64,000 bases of DNA from JABAYQ01 sp049890095. Lineage in GTDB: Bacteria; Bacteroidota; Bacteroidia; Flavobacteriales; UBA7312. Shown piece by piece: positions 7,690 to 16,520 of this stretch. The stretch covers positions 1 through 64,000 of the forward strand of contig JBMHCD010000005.1 of NCBI GenBank assembly GCA_049890095.1, written 5' to 3'. The notes beneath the pieces are model-generated. The model saw only the letters and a program-made list of their open reading frames with translations. It was not told where the DNA came from and searched no databases. Each line of letters opens with the position of its first letter. The first letter of the stretch is position 1. The translations under genes were made by a program, and so were the position numbers.

Positions 7690-8495
7690 GATTGAGTTTA
7701 GCAATTTCCCCATGTCCAAACGATACTTTTATGTTTGACGCTTTAATACATCACAAAATAGATACTGAAGGCTTGAAATTTGATGTGGTTATGAGCGATG
7801 TGGAAGAGTTAAACAGAAAAGCATTTGAAAGTGAGCATGATGTATCAAAATTAAGTTTTCATGCGATTTCTAAGCTAAAAGACAAGTATAATATTCTAAA
7901 TAGTGGGGCAGCTTTAGGCACAGATTGTGGTCCTATATTAATAAGTAAAAAAAATAAAACGGATCTAAAAATAAGTTCAAAAATCGCTATTCCAGGCAAA
8001 TACACTACAGCCTATATGCTCTTTAAAATAGCTTATCCAAATTTTAAAAATACCCATGAGTTAGTTTTTTCTGAAATTGAAAATGCGATATTATCAAATT
8101 CTTTTGATGCTGGTTTAATAATACACGAAAATCGTTTTACTTTTCAAGAAAAGGGATTAGTTAAACTTCTGGACTTAGGAGAATTTTGGTCGCAAAAAAC
8201 AAATTTACCTATCCCTTTAGGAGGAATTGCTATTGATAAAAAAATAGATATTCAAATTCAAAGAAAATTTGACAGAGTTTTGAAAAAATCGATAGAATTT
8301 GCTTTTGCAAACCCTAGCTCTTCATTAACATTCGTAAAGTCTCATGCCCAAGAGATGGATGTAAACGTAATGAATAGTCATATAAAATTGTATGTAAATG
8401 ATTACTCAATAGATTTGGGTGAAAAGGGTAGGGAGGCTATAAAAAAACTTTATGATTTTTGTGGTGTTGATTCTAAAGCTATTTTTGTTTCATGA
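7686..8495 (+). CDS. mqnD: 1,4-dihydroxy-6-naphthoate synthase
   Basis: Converts cyclic dehypoxanthinyl futalosine to 1,4-dihydroxy-6-naphthoate in menaquinone synthesis. It has the periplasmic-binding-protein-like fold of the MqnA/MqnD family, with SPCPNDTFMFDAL at residues 8-20 (the MqnD signature), KLSFHAISKL, GAALGTDCGPI and IPGKYTTA. 269 residues is normal. It overlaps mqnB by 4 nt and hldD by 4 nt, so the three form a tightly coupled operon. mqnA, mqnC and mqnE are not in the window. A UbiD-family protein that could act late in the same pathway is encoded at 56.75 kb. Confidence 0.93.
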   Translation: MRLSLAISPCPNDTFMFDALIHHKIDTEGLKFDVVMSDVEELNRKAFESEHDVSKLSFHAISKLKDKYNILNSGAALGTDCGPILISKKNKTDLKISSKIAIPGKYTTAYMLFKIAYPNFKNTHELVFSEIENAILSNSFDAGLIIHENRFTFQEKGLVKLLDLGEFWSQKTNLPIPLGGIAIDKKIDIQIQRKFDRVLKKSIEFAFANPSSSLTFVKSHAQEMDVNVMNSHIKLYVNDYSIDLGEKGREAIKKLYDFCGVDSKAIFVS

Positions 8496-9457
8496 TAGTA
8501 ATTACAGGTGCTGCAGGTTTTATTGCTAGTAATTTGGCTGGCTCTTTAAATTCGATGGGCTATGAAAAATTAGTTTTAGTTGATGATTTTTCTAATCCAT
8601 TGAAGAATAAAAATTTACAATATAAAATTTTCTCAGAAAAAGTGGATAGAAAATCTTTTTTTGATTGGTTTGAGTTAAATCATACAAAGGTGACTTTTGT
8701 ATTTCATCTTGGAGCAAGAACTGATACGTCTGAGTTTGATATTACTATTTTTGACAAGTTGAATTTACATTTTTCTAAAAGAATTTGGCAATTCTGTTCT
8801 AAGTATTCTACTCCGTTAGTCTATGCTTCTTCTGCTGCAACTTATGGAATGGGAGAGTACGGATTTATAGATGATCATAATTTAATTCAAAAATTAACTC
8901 CTTTAAACCCATATGGTGAATCTAAAAATAATTTTGATTTATGGCTTTTAAATCAAAAAAATAGCCCTCCATTTTGGGCTGGCTATAAATTTTTTAATGT
9001 TTATGGTCCTAATGAATATCACAAAGATAGAATGGCTTCTGTTGTTTTTCATGCCTTTCGTCAAATCAAAAGTAATGGTCAGATGCAATTATTTAAATCT
9101 CATCATCCAGAATACGCTGATGGTCATCAAAAAAGAGATTTTATATATGTTAAAGATTTAATTGATGTATTAATTTATTCCATGAAAATGTCATTTAATA
9201 ATGGAATTTACAATCTTGGTTCTGGTGCTGCAAGAACGTTTCTGGACTTGTCTAAAGCAACTTTTTCAAGTCTTGGTTTAGAGCCTAACATTTCATTCAT
9301 AGATACGCCTATTGATATTAGAGAAAAATATCAATATTATACAAAAGCGGATTTGACTAAGTTAAAATCTACAGGATACAATAAATCATTTACAAGCTTA
9401 GAGGAAGGTGTTAATGATTATGTTACAAATTATTTGTTAAATAACAATTATGCTTAA
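8492..9457 (+). CDS. hldD: ADP-L-glycero-D-manno-heptose 6-epimerase
   Basis: Epimerises ADP-D-glycero-manno-heptose to the L form for the LPS inner core. It is an extended SDR: NAD(P)-binding TGAAGFIASN at 5-14 (the family has GFIA/GFIG-S-N), HLGARTDTSE, SSAATYG, and the catalytic Tyr141-x-x-x-Lys145 in NPYGESK. NVYGPNEYHKDRMASV and DFIYVKD are hallmarks of HldD. 321 residues is normal. It is translationally coupled to mqnD (ATGA overlap), although the pathways differ. It converges with the merR gene; the palindrome TTAA at 9454-9457 provides both stops. Confidence 0.9.
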   Translation: MIVITGAAGFIASNLAGSLNSMGYEKLVLVDDFSNPLKNKNLQYKIFSEKVDRKSFFDWFELNHTKVTFVFHLGARTDTSEFDITIFDKLNLHFSKRIWQFCSKYSTPLVYASSAATYGMGEYGFIDDHNLIQKLTPLNPYGESKNNFDLWLLNQKNSPPFWAGYKFFNVYGPNEYHKDRMASVVFHAFRQIKSNGQMQLFKSHHPEYADGHQKRDFIYVKDLIDVLIYSMKMSFNNGIYNLGSGAARTFLDLSKATFSSLGLEPNISFIDTPIDIREKYQYYTKADLTKLKSTGYNKSFTSLEEGVNDYVTNYLLNNNYA

Positions 9458-9789
9458 AGTTCTGATGAAAGTTCTTTGAGAAATTCTTTAATTTTTTTCA
9501 GTTTGTTGATTATTTCGACATTATCGATGGTGTCAGATTTATTTTCAGATAACTTCTTTTTAGCACCATCCAGGGTAAAACCTCTTTCTTTTACTAAATG
9601 ATAAATAATTTCAATGTTTTCAATATCTTTTTTAGTAAAAAGCCGATTCCCTTTTTTATTTTTCTTTGGTTGTAGTATATCGAATTCTTTTTCCCAGTAT
9701 CTCAATAGAGAAACATTTACATCAAATTTTTTTGCTACTTCACCAATAGTAAAATATAGTTTTTCGATTGGTTTTTCTTTGTAGGGCAT
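9454..9789 (-). CDS. MerR-family transcriptional regulator
   Basis: A 111-residue DNA-binding protein. The winged helix-turn-helix covers about residues 8-76: YFTIGEVAKKFDV, SLLRYWEKEFDIL, then NRLFTKKDIENIEIIYHLV and the wing/helix VKERGFTLDGAKKKL. There is no C-terminal effector or metal-binding domain, only a short charged helix, so it senses no metal of the classic kind. It follows the M23 peptidase gene directly (the stop and start share position 9789) and is probably co-transcribed with it. Its targets are unknown. Confidence 0.85.
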   Translation of the reverse strand: MPYKEKPIEKLYFTIGEVAKKFDVNVSLLRYWEKEFDILQPKKNKKGNRLFTKKDIENIEIIYHLVKERGFTLDGAKKKLSENKSDTIDNVEIINKLKKIKEFLKELSSEL

Positions 9790-10760
9790 TAGTCGAAAGA
9801 TTGATTTTCTTGGTTGGCAAGCTCTAACATTCTGTCGAATTCTTCAGGTGATAAATCGTTATGGAAGTAATAAGCAGGATTAACTTTTTTGTTGTTCTTG
9901 TGTACTTCATAATGAAGATGAGGAGCGGTCGACTTTCCTGTATTTCCTACATATCCTATAACATCTCCACGTTTAACTTTTTGATTTTTTCTAACAATAT
10001 ACTTGCTCATGTGAGCATATAAAGATTTGTATCCAAAACCATGATCTATTACGACATGATTTCCTAGTCCACGTCTGCTCTTCTTGACTTTTTGAATTAT
10101 ACCATCTCCGGTAGCATATATAGGTGTTCCTTTAGGTGCTGAAAAATCAACCCCGTAATGAAATTTTGGTTTTTTAAGGTAAGGGTCAATACGTCTTCCA
10201 AAACCTGATGCTATTCGTTTAAGTTTCTTGTTTGCTACTGGCTGAATAGCTGGAATAGAAGCCATCATTTCTGACTTTTTAGTCGCCATTTCTATGACTT
10301 CATCAAACGATTTTGATTGAATATATATTTGTTTAGAAATTTGATCCAGTTTTTTAGAAGAACTAATTAAAAGGTCTGAGTTGTTATATCCTTCTAAATC
10401 TTTGTATCTATTTACACCCCCCATTCCTGCTTTCCTTATGGTGTTAGGAATTGGGTCAGCTTCAAAAATAACTCTATAAATGTTATCATCTCTGTCTTTG
10501 ATGTTATCCAATACAGATTCTAACTGATCTAAATTTTTATTTAAAATTTCGTATTGTAAAGTCATCTTATCCAATTCCCTAACCAACAGTTTTTCTTTTG
10601 GGCTGTCAAAGAATCGAAATACAACGAATACCATCAAAACAGCAAAACAAATGCTAGAGAAAAAAAATAAAGTTCCACTTCTCAGTCTACTTTTCCAGTT
10701 GGTCTCTATTTTCTTGTATGACAGAGACTTTTTGTCGTAGTAGAATTTAGATTTACTCAT
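9789..10760 (-). CDS. Membrane-anchored M23 (LytM-type) peptidase
   Basis: 323 residues. A basic cytoplasmic tail (1-28) is followed by one transmembrane helix (about 29-50), a coiled coil (55-95) and a C-terminal M23 domain (about 180-310). All active-site residues are present: zinc ligands His201 and Asp205 in HYGVDF and His283 in HLHYE, with His250 (YAHM) and His281 as catalytic histidines. It should therefore be an active peptidoglycan endopeptidase facing the periplasm, not a degenerate activator. It is divergent from alaS and followed by merR without a gap. Confidence 0.9.
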   Translation of the reverse strand: MSKSKFYYDKKSLSYKKIETNWKSRLRSGTLFFFSSICFAVLMVFVVFRFFDSPKEKLLVRELDKMTLQYEILNKNLDQLESVLDNIKDRDDNIYRVIFEADPIPNTIRKAGMGGVNRYKDLEGYNNSDLLISSSKKLDQISKQIYIQSKSFDEVIEMATKKSEMMASIPAIQPVANKKLKRIASGFGRRIDPYLKKPKFHYGVDFSAPKGTPIYATGDGIIQKVKKSRRGLGNHVVIDHGFGYKSLYAHMSKYIVRKNQKVKRGDVIGYVGNTGKSTAPHLHYEVHKNNKKVNPAYYFHNDLSPEEFDRMLELANQENQSFD

Positions 10761-10764
10761 TCGT

Positions 10765-10782
10765 TATATTTGTATAAATTTG
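10765..10782 (+). promoter_or_regulatory. alaS: Two overlapping-region TAnnTTTG elements for alaS
   Basis: TATATTTG (10765-10772) and TAAATTTG (10775-10782) are both exact matches. They lie about 87-104 nt before the alaS start, so the mRNA would have a leader of about 80-90 nt, unusually long for this window. The leader shows no clear T-box or other fold that I can support. Confidence 0.4.
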
Positions 10783-10785
10783 GAG

Positions 10786-10793
10786 CAAAATTA
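10786..10793 (-). promoter_or_regulatory. TAnnTTTG promoter element for the M23 peptidase
   Basis: TAATTTTG on the minus strand, 25 nt before the peptidase ATG. It lies 4 nt from the alaS-directed element on the other strand, so the two promoters should compete for RNA polymerase. Confidence 0.45.
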
Positions 10794-10868
10794 AGTAATT
10801 CAAATTACATGACCATTAAATGCTTAGTTATTACTTAACATTTAGGTGTGAATTAGAAAAAAAGAATA

Positions 10869-13469
10869 ATGAAATCAAGTCAAATTCGTCAGGAGTTTAT
10901 AAACTTTTTTAAAAATAAAAATCATGAGGCAGTAGATTCTGCACCCATGGTTATTAAAAATGATCCAACATTAATGTTTACTAATGCTGGAATGAATCAA
11001 TTTAAGGATTTGTTTCTAGGGCATAGTGAAGTAATAAATAAACGAGTTTGTGATACTCAGAAGTGCTTAAGAGTTTCTGGTAAACATAATGACTTAGATG
11101 AAGTAGGTTATGATACTTATCATCATACAATGTTTGAAATGCTAGGAAACTGGTCTTTTGGAGATTATTTTAAAAAAGAATCTATTAATTGGGCATGGGA
11201 GTTACTTACTGAAGTATATAAAATTCAAAAAGATCGTATGTATGTTACGGTTTTTGAAGGTTGTGAATTGGATAAAATATCTAGAGATAACGAGGCTGCT
11301 GATGTTTGGGCAGAATTAATTGATTCTGAACGAATAATAAACGGAAATAAAAAAGACAATTTTTGGGAAATGGGAGAGGTAGGACCTTGTGGTCCTTGCT
11401 CAGAAATTCATATAGATATAAGACCGGATTCTGAAAGAAAAAAAATAGATGGTAAGCAGTTGGTAAACAAAGATCATCCACAAGTTATAGAAGTATGGAA
11501 TCTTGTGTTTATGCAATACTTACGCAAGAGTGACGGTTCTTTACAAGAACTTCCTCAAAAACATGTAGATACTGGAATGGGTTTTGAACGTTTATGTATG
11601 GTTTTACAGGGGGTTACTTCCAATTATGATACCGATATATTTCAACCTTTAATTGATAAAATTGTTTCTTCTTGTCCTTTCTCATACGGAAGTGATGAAA
11701 AAATAGATATAGCTATGCGTGTAATTGCAGATCATCTTAGAGCAATTGCTTTTTCAATTGCAGATGGACAATTACCTTCTAATACTGGTGCAGGTTATGT
11801 AATAAGAAGAATTTTAAGAAGAGCAGTCAGATATGGATTTACTTATTTAGGATTTAAAAATCCTTTTATTTATAGTTTAGTAAATCAGTTGGTTTTGGAA
11901 ATGGGAAATCAATTTCCTGAATTAAAAAAACAGCAAAGTTTGATTGAAAAGGTTATTAAAGAGGAAGAACAATCTTTTCTTAAAACCTTAGAAAAAGGGA
12001 TAGAAAAATTAGATCAATTAACATTAGAAAGTTCTAATTATATTCCTGGAGGACTTGCTTTTGAGCTTTATGATACTTATGGTTTCCCTATAGACTTAAC
12101 TCAATTAATTGCCAATGAAAAAGGTTGGAATATTGACCTCGAAGCTTTTGAAAAATTATTATTAGAGCAAAAGGATAGATCAAGAAAAGCAACATTAATT
12201 CAAACGCAAGATTGGATTGAGTTAAAAAAAGGTATAAAAGAAGAATTCGTTGGTTATGATCAGACCAAAATAAAATCAATAATAACCAAATACAGAAAAG
12301 TAAACAGAAAAGGGGATGAGTTTTATCAATTAATTTTTGATAAAACACCATTTTATCCTGAAGGCGGAGGTCAGGTTGGTGATAATGGTTTTTTAACTTT
12401 TTCTGATGAAAAAATAGAAGTTTTTGATACAAAGAAAGAAAACAATCAAATTTTACACTTCACGAAATCCCTACCTTCTGATTTATCATCAAATTTTGAG
12501 GCTGTTGTAAATTTAGAAACAAGAAATCTATCTTCATCAAATCATAGTGCCACTCATTTACTACATCATGTTTTAAGACAGGTTTTAGGAAGCCATGTTG
12601 AACAAAAAGGTTCTCTTGTAAATTCAGATTATTTAAGATTTGATTTTTCTCATTTCTCTAAAGTAAGTGAAAATGAAATTCAGACTATAGAGCATAAAGT
12701 TAATTCAATGATTAGAGCTAATTACTCATTAAATGAATTTCGAGACTATCCAATTAATAAAGCAAAAGAAATGGGAGCGATAGCTTTATTTGGAGAAAAA
12801 TATGGTAAAACTGTTCGAGTAATTAAATTTGATGAGTCTGTTGAGTTATGTGGAGGAACCCATGTAGATTCTACAGGCAAGATTTCAATTTTTAAAATAT
12901 TGAGCGAAGGAGCAGTTGCATCAGGAGTAAGAAGAATTGAAGCTATTACTGGATTAAAAGCATTAAATTTTTATGAACAGCAATTGCATTTAAATAATGA
13001 ATTAAAATCAATTTTAAAAACAAATGATGTTTTAAAAAGTGTAAAGAAGTTGATAGAAAACAATCAAAATCTTGTTCAACAGCTTGAAAAATTTGAACTA
13101 GCAAAAGCTTCGGATGTGAAAATGGATTTAATTCAATCTAAAAAAGAAATTAATGGAGTAAATCTTATCGCAGCCCAAGTAAGTTTAGATTCAAAATCGA
13201 TTAAAAACTTATCTTTCGAATTAATAAATCAAGATTCGAATTTAATGTTAGTGTTGGCATCCAATCAAAATGATAAGGTTGTTTTATCGGTTTCTATTTC
13301 TAAGCCTTTAGTTGAACAAAGGGGTTTGCATGCCGGAAATATTATCAAGAAGATTTCTAAGGAAATTGATGGTGGAGGCGGAGGACAAGCTTTTTTTGCT
13401 ACAGCAGGAGGAAAAAACCCTGATGGAATAAAAAATGCAATACAAAAGGCTATTGAATTTTTAGATTAA
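10869..13469 (+). CDS. alaS: Alanyl-tRNA synthetase
   Basis: Charges tRNA-Ala. 866 residues, full length. The class II catalytic core covers 1-240 (TNAGMNQFKD, DTYHHTMFEMLGNWS, GPCGPCSEIH). The tRNA-recognition region follows. The editing domain has the zinc motif HSATH (His559, His563) and CGGTH (Cys661, His665). The C-Ala domain ends with the glycine-rich DGGGGGQAFFATAGG. It is preceded by two TAnnTTTG elements about 90 nt upstream and converges with ppx, sharing the TTAA stop palindrome at 13466-13469. Confidence 0.97.
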   Translation: MKSSQIRQEFINFFKNKNHEAVDSAPMVIKNDPTLMFTNAGMNQFKDLFLGHSEVINKRVCDTQKCLRVSGKHNDLDEVGYDTYHHTMFEMLGNWSFGDYFKKESINWAWELLTEVYKIQKDRMYVTVFEGCELDKISRDNEAADVWAELIDSERIINGNKKDNFWEMGEVGPCGPCSEIHIDIRPDSERKKIDGKQLVNKDHPQVIEVWNLVFMQYLRKSDGSLQELPQKHVDTGMGFERLCMVLQGVTSNYDTDIFQPLIDKIVSSCPFSYGSDEKIDIAMRVIADHLRAIAFSIADGQLPSNTGAGYVIRRILRRAVRYGFTYLGFKNPFIYSLVNQLVLEMGNQFPELKKQQSLIEKVIKEEEQSFLKTLEKGIEKLDQLTLESSNYIPGGLAFELYDTYGFPIDLTQLIANEKGWNIDLEAFEKLLLEQKDRSRKATLIQTQDWIELKKGIKEEFVGYDQTKIKSIITKYRKVNRKGDEFYQLIFDKTPFYPEGGGQVGDNGFLTFSDEKIEVFDTKKENNQILHFTKSLPSDLSSNFEAVVNLETRNLSSSNHSATHLLHHVLRQVLGSHVEQKGSLVNSDYLRFDFSHFSKVSENEIQTIEHKVNSMIRANYSLNEFRDYPINKAKEMGAIALFGEKYGKTVRVIKFDESVELCGGTHVDSTGKISIFKILSEGAVASGVRRIEAITGLKALNFYEQQLHLNNELKSILKTNDVLKSVKKLIENNQNLVQQLEKFELAKASDVKMDLIQSKKEINGVNLIAAQVSLDSKSIKNLSFELINQDSNLMLVLASNQNDKVVLSVSISKPLVEQRGLHAGNIIKKISKEIDGGGGGQAFFATAGGKNPDGIKNAIQKAIEFLD

Positions 13470-14383
13470 ATATCACTGTACATCACACCCTCTTTTAAAG
13501 AGTAGGTAGAAAGTTTAACTTCTTTAATACCATATTCTTTTATCATATAACGAATTAGAACCATTGCTACTACAATCATATCTGCCCTCATTTTTGATAT
13601 ACCTGGAGTTGTTAGCCTTTGTTTATAGTTGCTTTTAATTATATAGTCGTAAGCCCAGTCAATTTGTTTGATGTCAAATTTAAATGAGGTTGTATTTTTT
13701 AAAATATTTTTCTGTTGAAATTTATATCCAATCATTAAAGCTAATGAGTCAAAGGATCCAGATGAACCTATCAAAATTGAAGGTTTAAACTCATCAATAG
13801 CTTGTTTAAGAGTGATAAGAGAGTTTTTTAGATGATTATTTAGAGAATTTATATTGTCATTAGAAATAGGATCTTCGGGCTGAAATGTTTCTTTTAGGCG
13901 TGACACTCCCAATTGAAAACTTTTTTTCCAAAAAACCTCTTTACTATTGGCAATAATAAATTCTGTGCTTCCACCACCAATATCCATTATTAAGGATGGT
14001 TCAATTTTTAAATTTAATGCATGTTTTACTCCTTCGTATATAAGTAAAGCTTCTTTATTGCCATTAATAATTTCAATTTCTATACCTGTTAATTCTTTTA
14101 CTTTTTGAATGAAATAATTTCCATTAGATGTTGAGCGAATTGCTGATGTAGCAAAAGCAATAACTTTAGTTGTATTAAAAAATTGGATTGATTCGTGATG
14201 ATTTTTCATAGCTTCCAAACCCCTTTGAAATGCTTTTTCTGAAATAAATCCCTTATTGATACCTCCTTGGCCAAGTTTTACTTCTATTTTCTTTTTAAAA
14301 ATAATATTGAATTTACTAGCTGATTTTTCAAATATGATCAGTGTGAAGGTGTTTGTCCCTAGATCAATTATTGCTTTTTTCAT
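13466..14383 (-). CDS. Exopolyphosphatase / pppGpp phosphatase family protein (Ppx/GppA)
   Basis: 305 residues with the ASKHA phosphatase fold: phosphate-1 loop DLGTNTFTL at 7-15 and DIGGGSTEFI in the middle. Family members cut polyphosphate or pppGpp, and many Bacteroidota copies are single-module like this one, lacking the C-terminal HD-like region of E. coli Ppx. It overlaps the stop of the ABC permease gene by 4 nt and so is the end of a leftward run. Which of the two substrates it uses cannot be told from the sequence. Confidence 0.85.
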   Translation of the reverse strand: MKKAIIDLGTNTFTLIIFEKSASKFNIIFKKKIEVKLGQGGINKGFISEKAFQRGLEAMKNHHESIQFFNTTKVIAFATSAIRSTSNGNYFIQKVKELTGIEIEIINGNKEALLIYEGVKHALNLKIEPSLIMDIGGGSTEFIIANSKEVFWKKSFQLGVSRLKETFQPEDPISNDNINSLNNHLKNSLITLKQAIDEFKPSILIGSSGSFDSLALMIGYKFQQKNILKNTTSFKFDIKQIDWAYDYIIKSNYKQRLTTPGISKMRADMIVVAMVLIRYMIKEYGIKEVKLSTYSLKEGVMYSDI

Positions 14384-15639
14384 TTTTTATAATTTATCCA
14401 TTTCCATAGTTCTTTAAAGGAAGCTTTTTTTCCATACATAAGAATACCAACTCTATAAATTTTTGATGCTAACCAAATTGTAGAAATAAAACTAATGGTA
14501 AGTATTAATGTTGATAAAACTAATTCAAAAATTGGTACTCCAAAAGGAATTCTTACCATCATAACTATCGGTGATGTAAATGGAAACATAGAAAACCAAT
14601 AAGCCATATCCCCGTGTGGATTTTCAACTATTGGTTGAATCAAAATTATGGATAATATTAGAGGTAAAGTTAGAGGAAATACAAATTGCTGAGAGTCAGT
14701 TTCCTGATCTACAGCTGCACCTACAGCTGCAAATAAGGAACCATACAACAAATAGCCACCAATAAAATAAAACAAAAAACCACTTATTAAAGATAAAATA
14801 GGGAAGTTATCTAGTTGAAATAAAAAGTTTGTTTCTAAGTTTTCAGTTTGATCTAAATTAGAGTTAATCATTTCTTGACTATCAAACAAAATAGGGAAGA
14901 TAAATGAAGCTAATGAAAATAATAAAAACCAAATGGTAAATTGGGTGATGCCAACCATGGCAATTCCAACTATTTTACCAATCATTAATTCAAATGTTTT
15001 TACTGAAGAAATCATAACTTCTATAATTCTATTTACTTTTTCTTCTATTACTCCTCTCATCACCATTGAACCATACATGAAAATGAAAAAATAAATTAAA
15101 AATCCAGACAATAATGCAATAACTAAACTTAGTTCTGAATTTGATGAGCTTTCCTGTCCATCTGACTTGATAATTTTGGTGTTTAATTCAATTTTTGCTT
15201 TTGACTTTTCCAAAACATCTAAGTTAATGCCATTTTCTATCCATTTTTTTTGAGTAATTTTTTCTTCAACAATGTTTTTGATGTTTTGTTTAGTAGTGAG
15301 ACTAATTTGTTTTTTTGAAAAAAGAAGAAATTGATTTTTACTGTTGTTTGGAATAGAAAGTATACCATCAAATGAATCCAAAAGATCTTGTTTATCGACT
15401 ATCTTTTTTTGTTTCAAAAATGTAAAGGTGATATTCTCTGTGTTTGGCAGTTCAGAAATTAGATTAGCATCATTAACAACGACAATATTTAGATTTTCTA
15501 TATTGTGGTGGGTGAGTGCTGATGGCAAAATAAAAATACCAGCAATTAAAAGAGGAGTTATAAGAGTCATTAGAATAAAACTTTTTTTGCGTACTCTTGA
15601 AAGGTACTCTCTTAAAATAATGAGCTTTAATTTATTCAT
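14380..15639 (-). CDS. ABC-2 type transporter permease (NatB/YhaP-like)
   Basis: 419 residues. One transmembrane helix near 22-40 is followed by a large extracytoplasmic domain (about 45-165), then a cluster of five to six helices (about 170-410). RGVIEEKVNRIIEVMISSVKTFELMIGKI is the conserved coupling region of ABC-2 exporters. It pairs with the ATPase gene upstream (8-nt overlap). The NatAB/YhaQP class exports sodium or small molecules; the cargo here is unknown. Confidence 0.85.
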   Translation of the reverse strand: MNKLKLIILREYLSRVRKKSFILMTLITPLLIAGIFILPSALTHHNIENLNIVVVNDANLISELPNTENITFTFLKQKKIVDKQDLLDSFDGILSIPNNSKNQFLLFSKKQISLTTKQNIKNIVEEKITQKKWIENGINLDVLEKSKAKIELNTKIIKSDGQESSSNSELSLVIALLSGFLIYFFIFMYGSMVMRGVIEEKVNRIIEVMISSVKTFELMIGKIVGIAMVGITQFTIWFLLFSLASFIFPILFDSQEMINSNLDQTENLETNFLFQLDNFPILSLISGFLFYFIGGYLLYGSLFAAVGAAVDQETDSQQFVFPLTLPLILSIILIQPIVENPHGDMAYWFSMFPFTSPIVMMVRIPFGVPIFELVLSTLILTISFISTIWLASKIYRVGILMYGKKASFKELWKWINYKK

Positions 15640-16516
15640 CTTCCTTACTTTTTTTTATAAAAATATCGTTAAGGGTAGGTAATTTTAATCTAAAATTTTG
15701 AATTTCAACTTGATTGCTAATGTGCTTTATTAACTCATTAGAACTTTGTTCTTTTTTTAGTTTTACTAATACGTTGTTAGTTTCACTACTTATTACTTCA
15801 TAGTTTTTATCTAAAATTAAATTTCCTTCGAAAACTATTTCGTAAATATTTTCATGAAATTTATGTTTAATGTTATTTGTTGTTCCTTCCAGCACTTTTT
15901 TGCCTTTGTCTATCATGCATATTTCATCACATAATTGTTCAATAGACTCCATTCGATGTGTCGAAAAAATGATGGTTGTTCCTTTACTTTTTAAATTTTT
16001 AATCTCATTAATTATTTGATTTGCATTAACAGGATCAAATCCACTAAATGGCTCGTCCAAAATCAATAATTTTGGTTGATGTATTATAGAGGAAACAAAT
16101 TGTACTTTTTGTGCCATTCCTTTCGAAAGTTCCTCTATTGTTTTGTCCCACCATGAAAGCATTTCAAATTTATCAAACCAATATTTGAGTTGTTCTTTGG
16201 CTTTATTTTTAGATAAGCCTTTAAGCTGGGCAAGATAAAGACTTTGTTCACCAACTTTCATTTTTTTATAAAGTCCTCTTTCTTCAGGAAGATATCCGAT
16301 GAAAGGGATATGTTTTTTTGTAAGTGGTTCATTCTTAAAAAGAATTTGACCTTTATCCGGAGCTATAATCTGATTTATAATTCGAATTAAGGTGGTTTTA
16401 CCAGCTCCATTTTTGCCTAATAAACCATAAATACTATTTTCACTAATACTAAAAGAGAAGTCGTTTAAGACTTTATTTTGTTCGTAGGATTTTTGTAGAT
16501 TTCTTCCTTCTATCAT
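15632..16516 (-). CDS. ABC transporter ATP-binding protein (NatA/YhaQ-like)
   Basis: 294 residues. Walker A GKNGAGKTT at 34-42, signature LSKGM at 130-134, Walker B LLILDEP at 150-156, then FSGFDPVN and the switch His in FSTHRMES. The region beyond about 215 is the extra C-terminal domain typical of drug or sodium exporters (DUF4162-like). It overlaps the permease gene by 8 nt, forming a two-gene exporter. The upstream neighbour, 4 nt away, is a secreted glycosidase, so the three may be one transcript. Confidence 0.9.
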   Translation of the reverse strand: MIEGRNLQKSYEQNKVLNDFSFSISENSIYGLLGKNGAGKTTLIRIINQIIAPDKGQILFKNEPLTKKHIPFIGYLPEERGLYKKMKVGEQSLYLAQLKGLSKNKAKEQLKYWFDKFEMLSWWDKTIEELSKGMAQKVQFVSSIIHQPKLLILDEPFSGFDPVNANQIINEIKNLKSKGTTIIFSTHRMESIEQLCDEICMIDKGKKVLEGTTNNIKHKFHENIYEIVFEGNLILDKNYEVISSETNNVLVKLKKEQSSNELIKHISNQVEIQNFRLKLPTLNDIFIKKSKEDE

Positions 16517-16520
16517 TATT

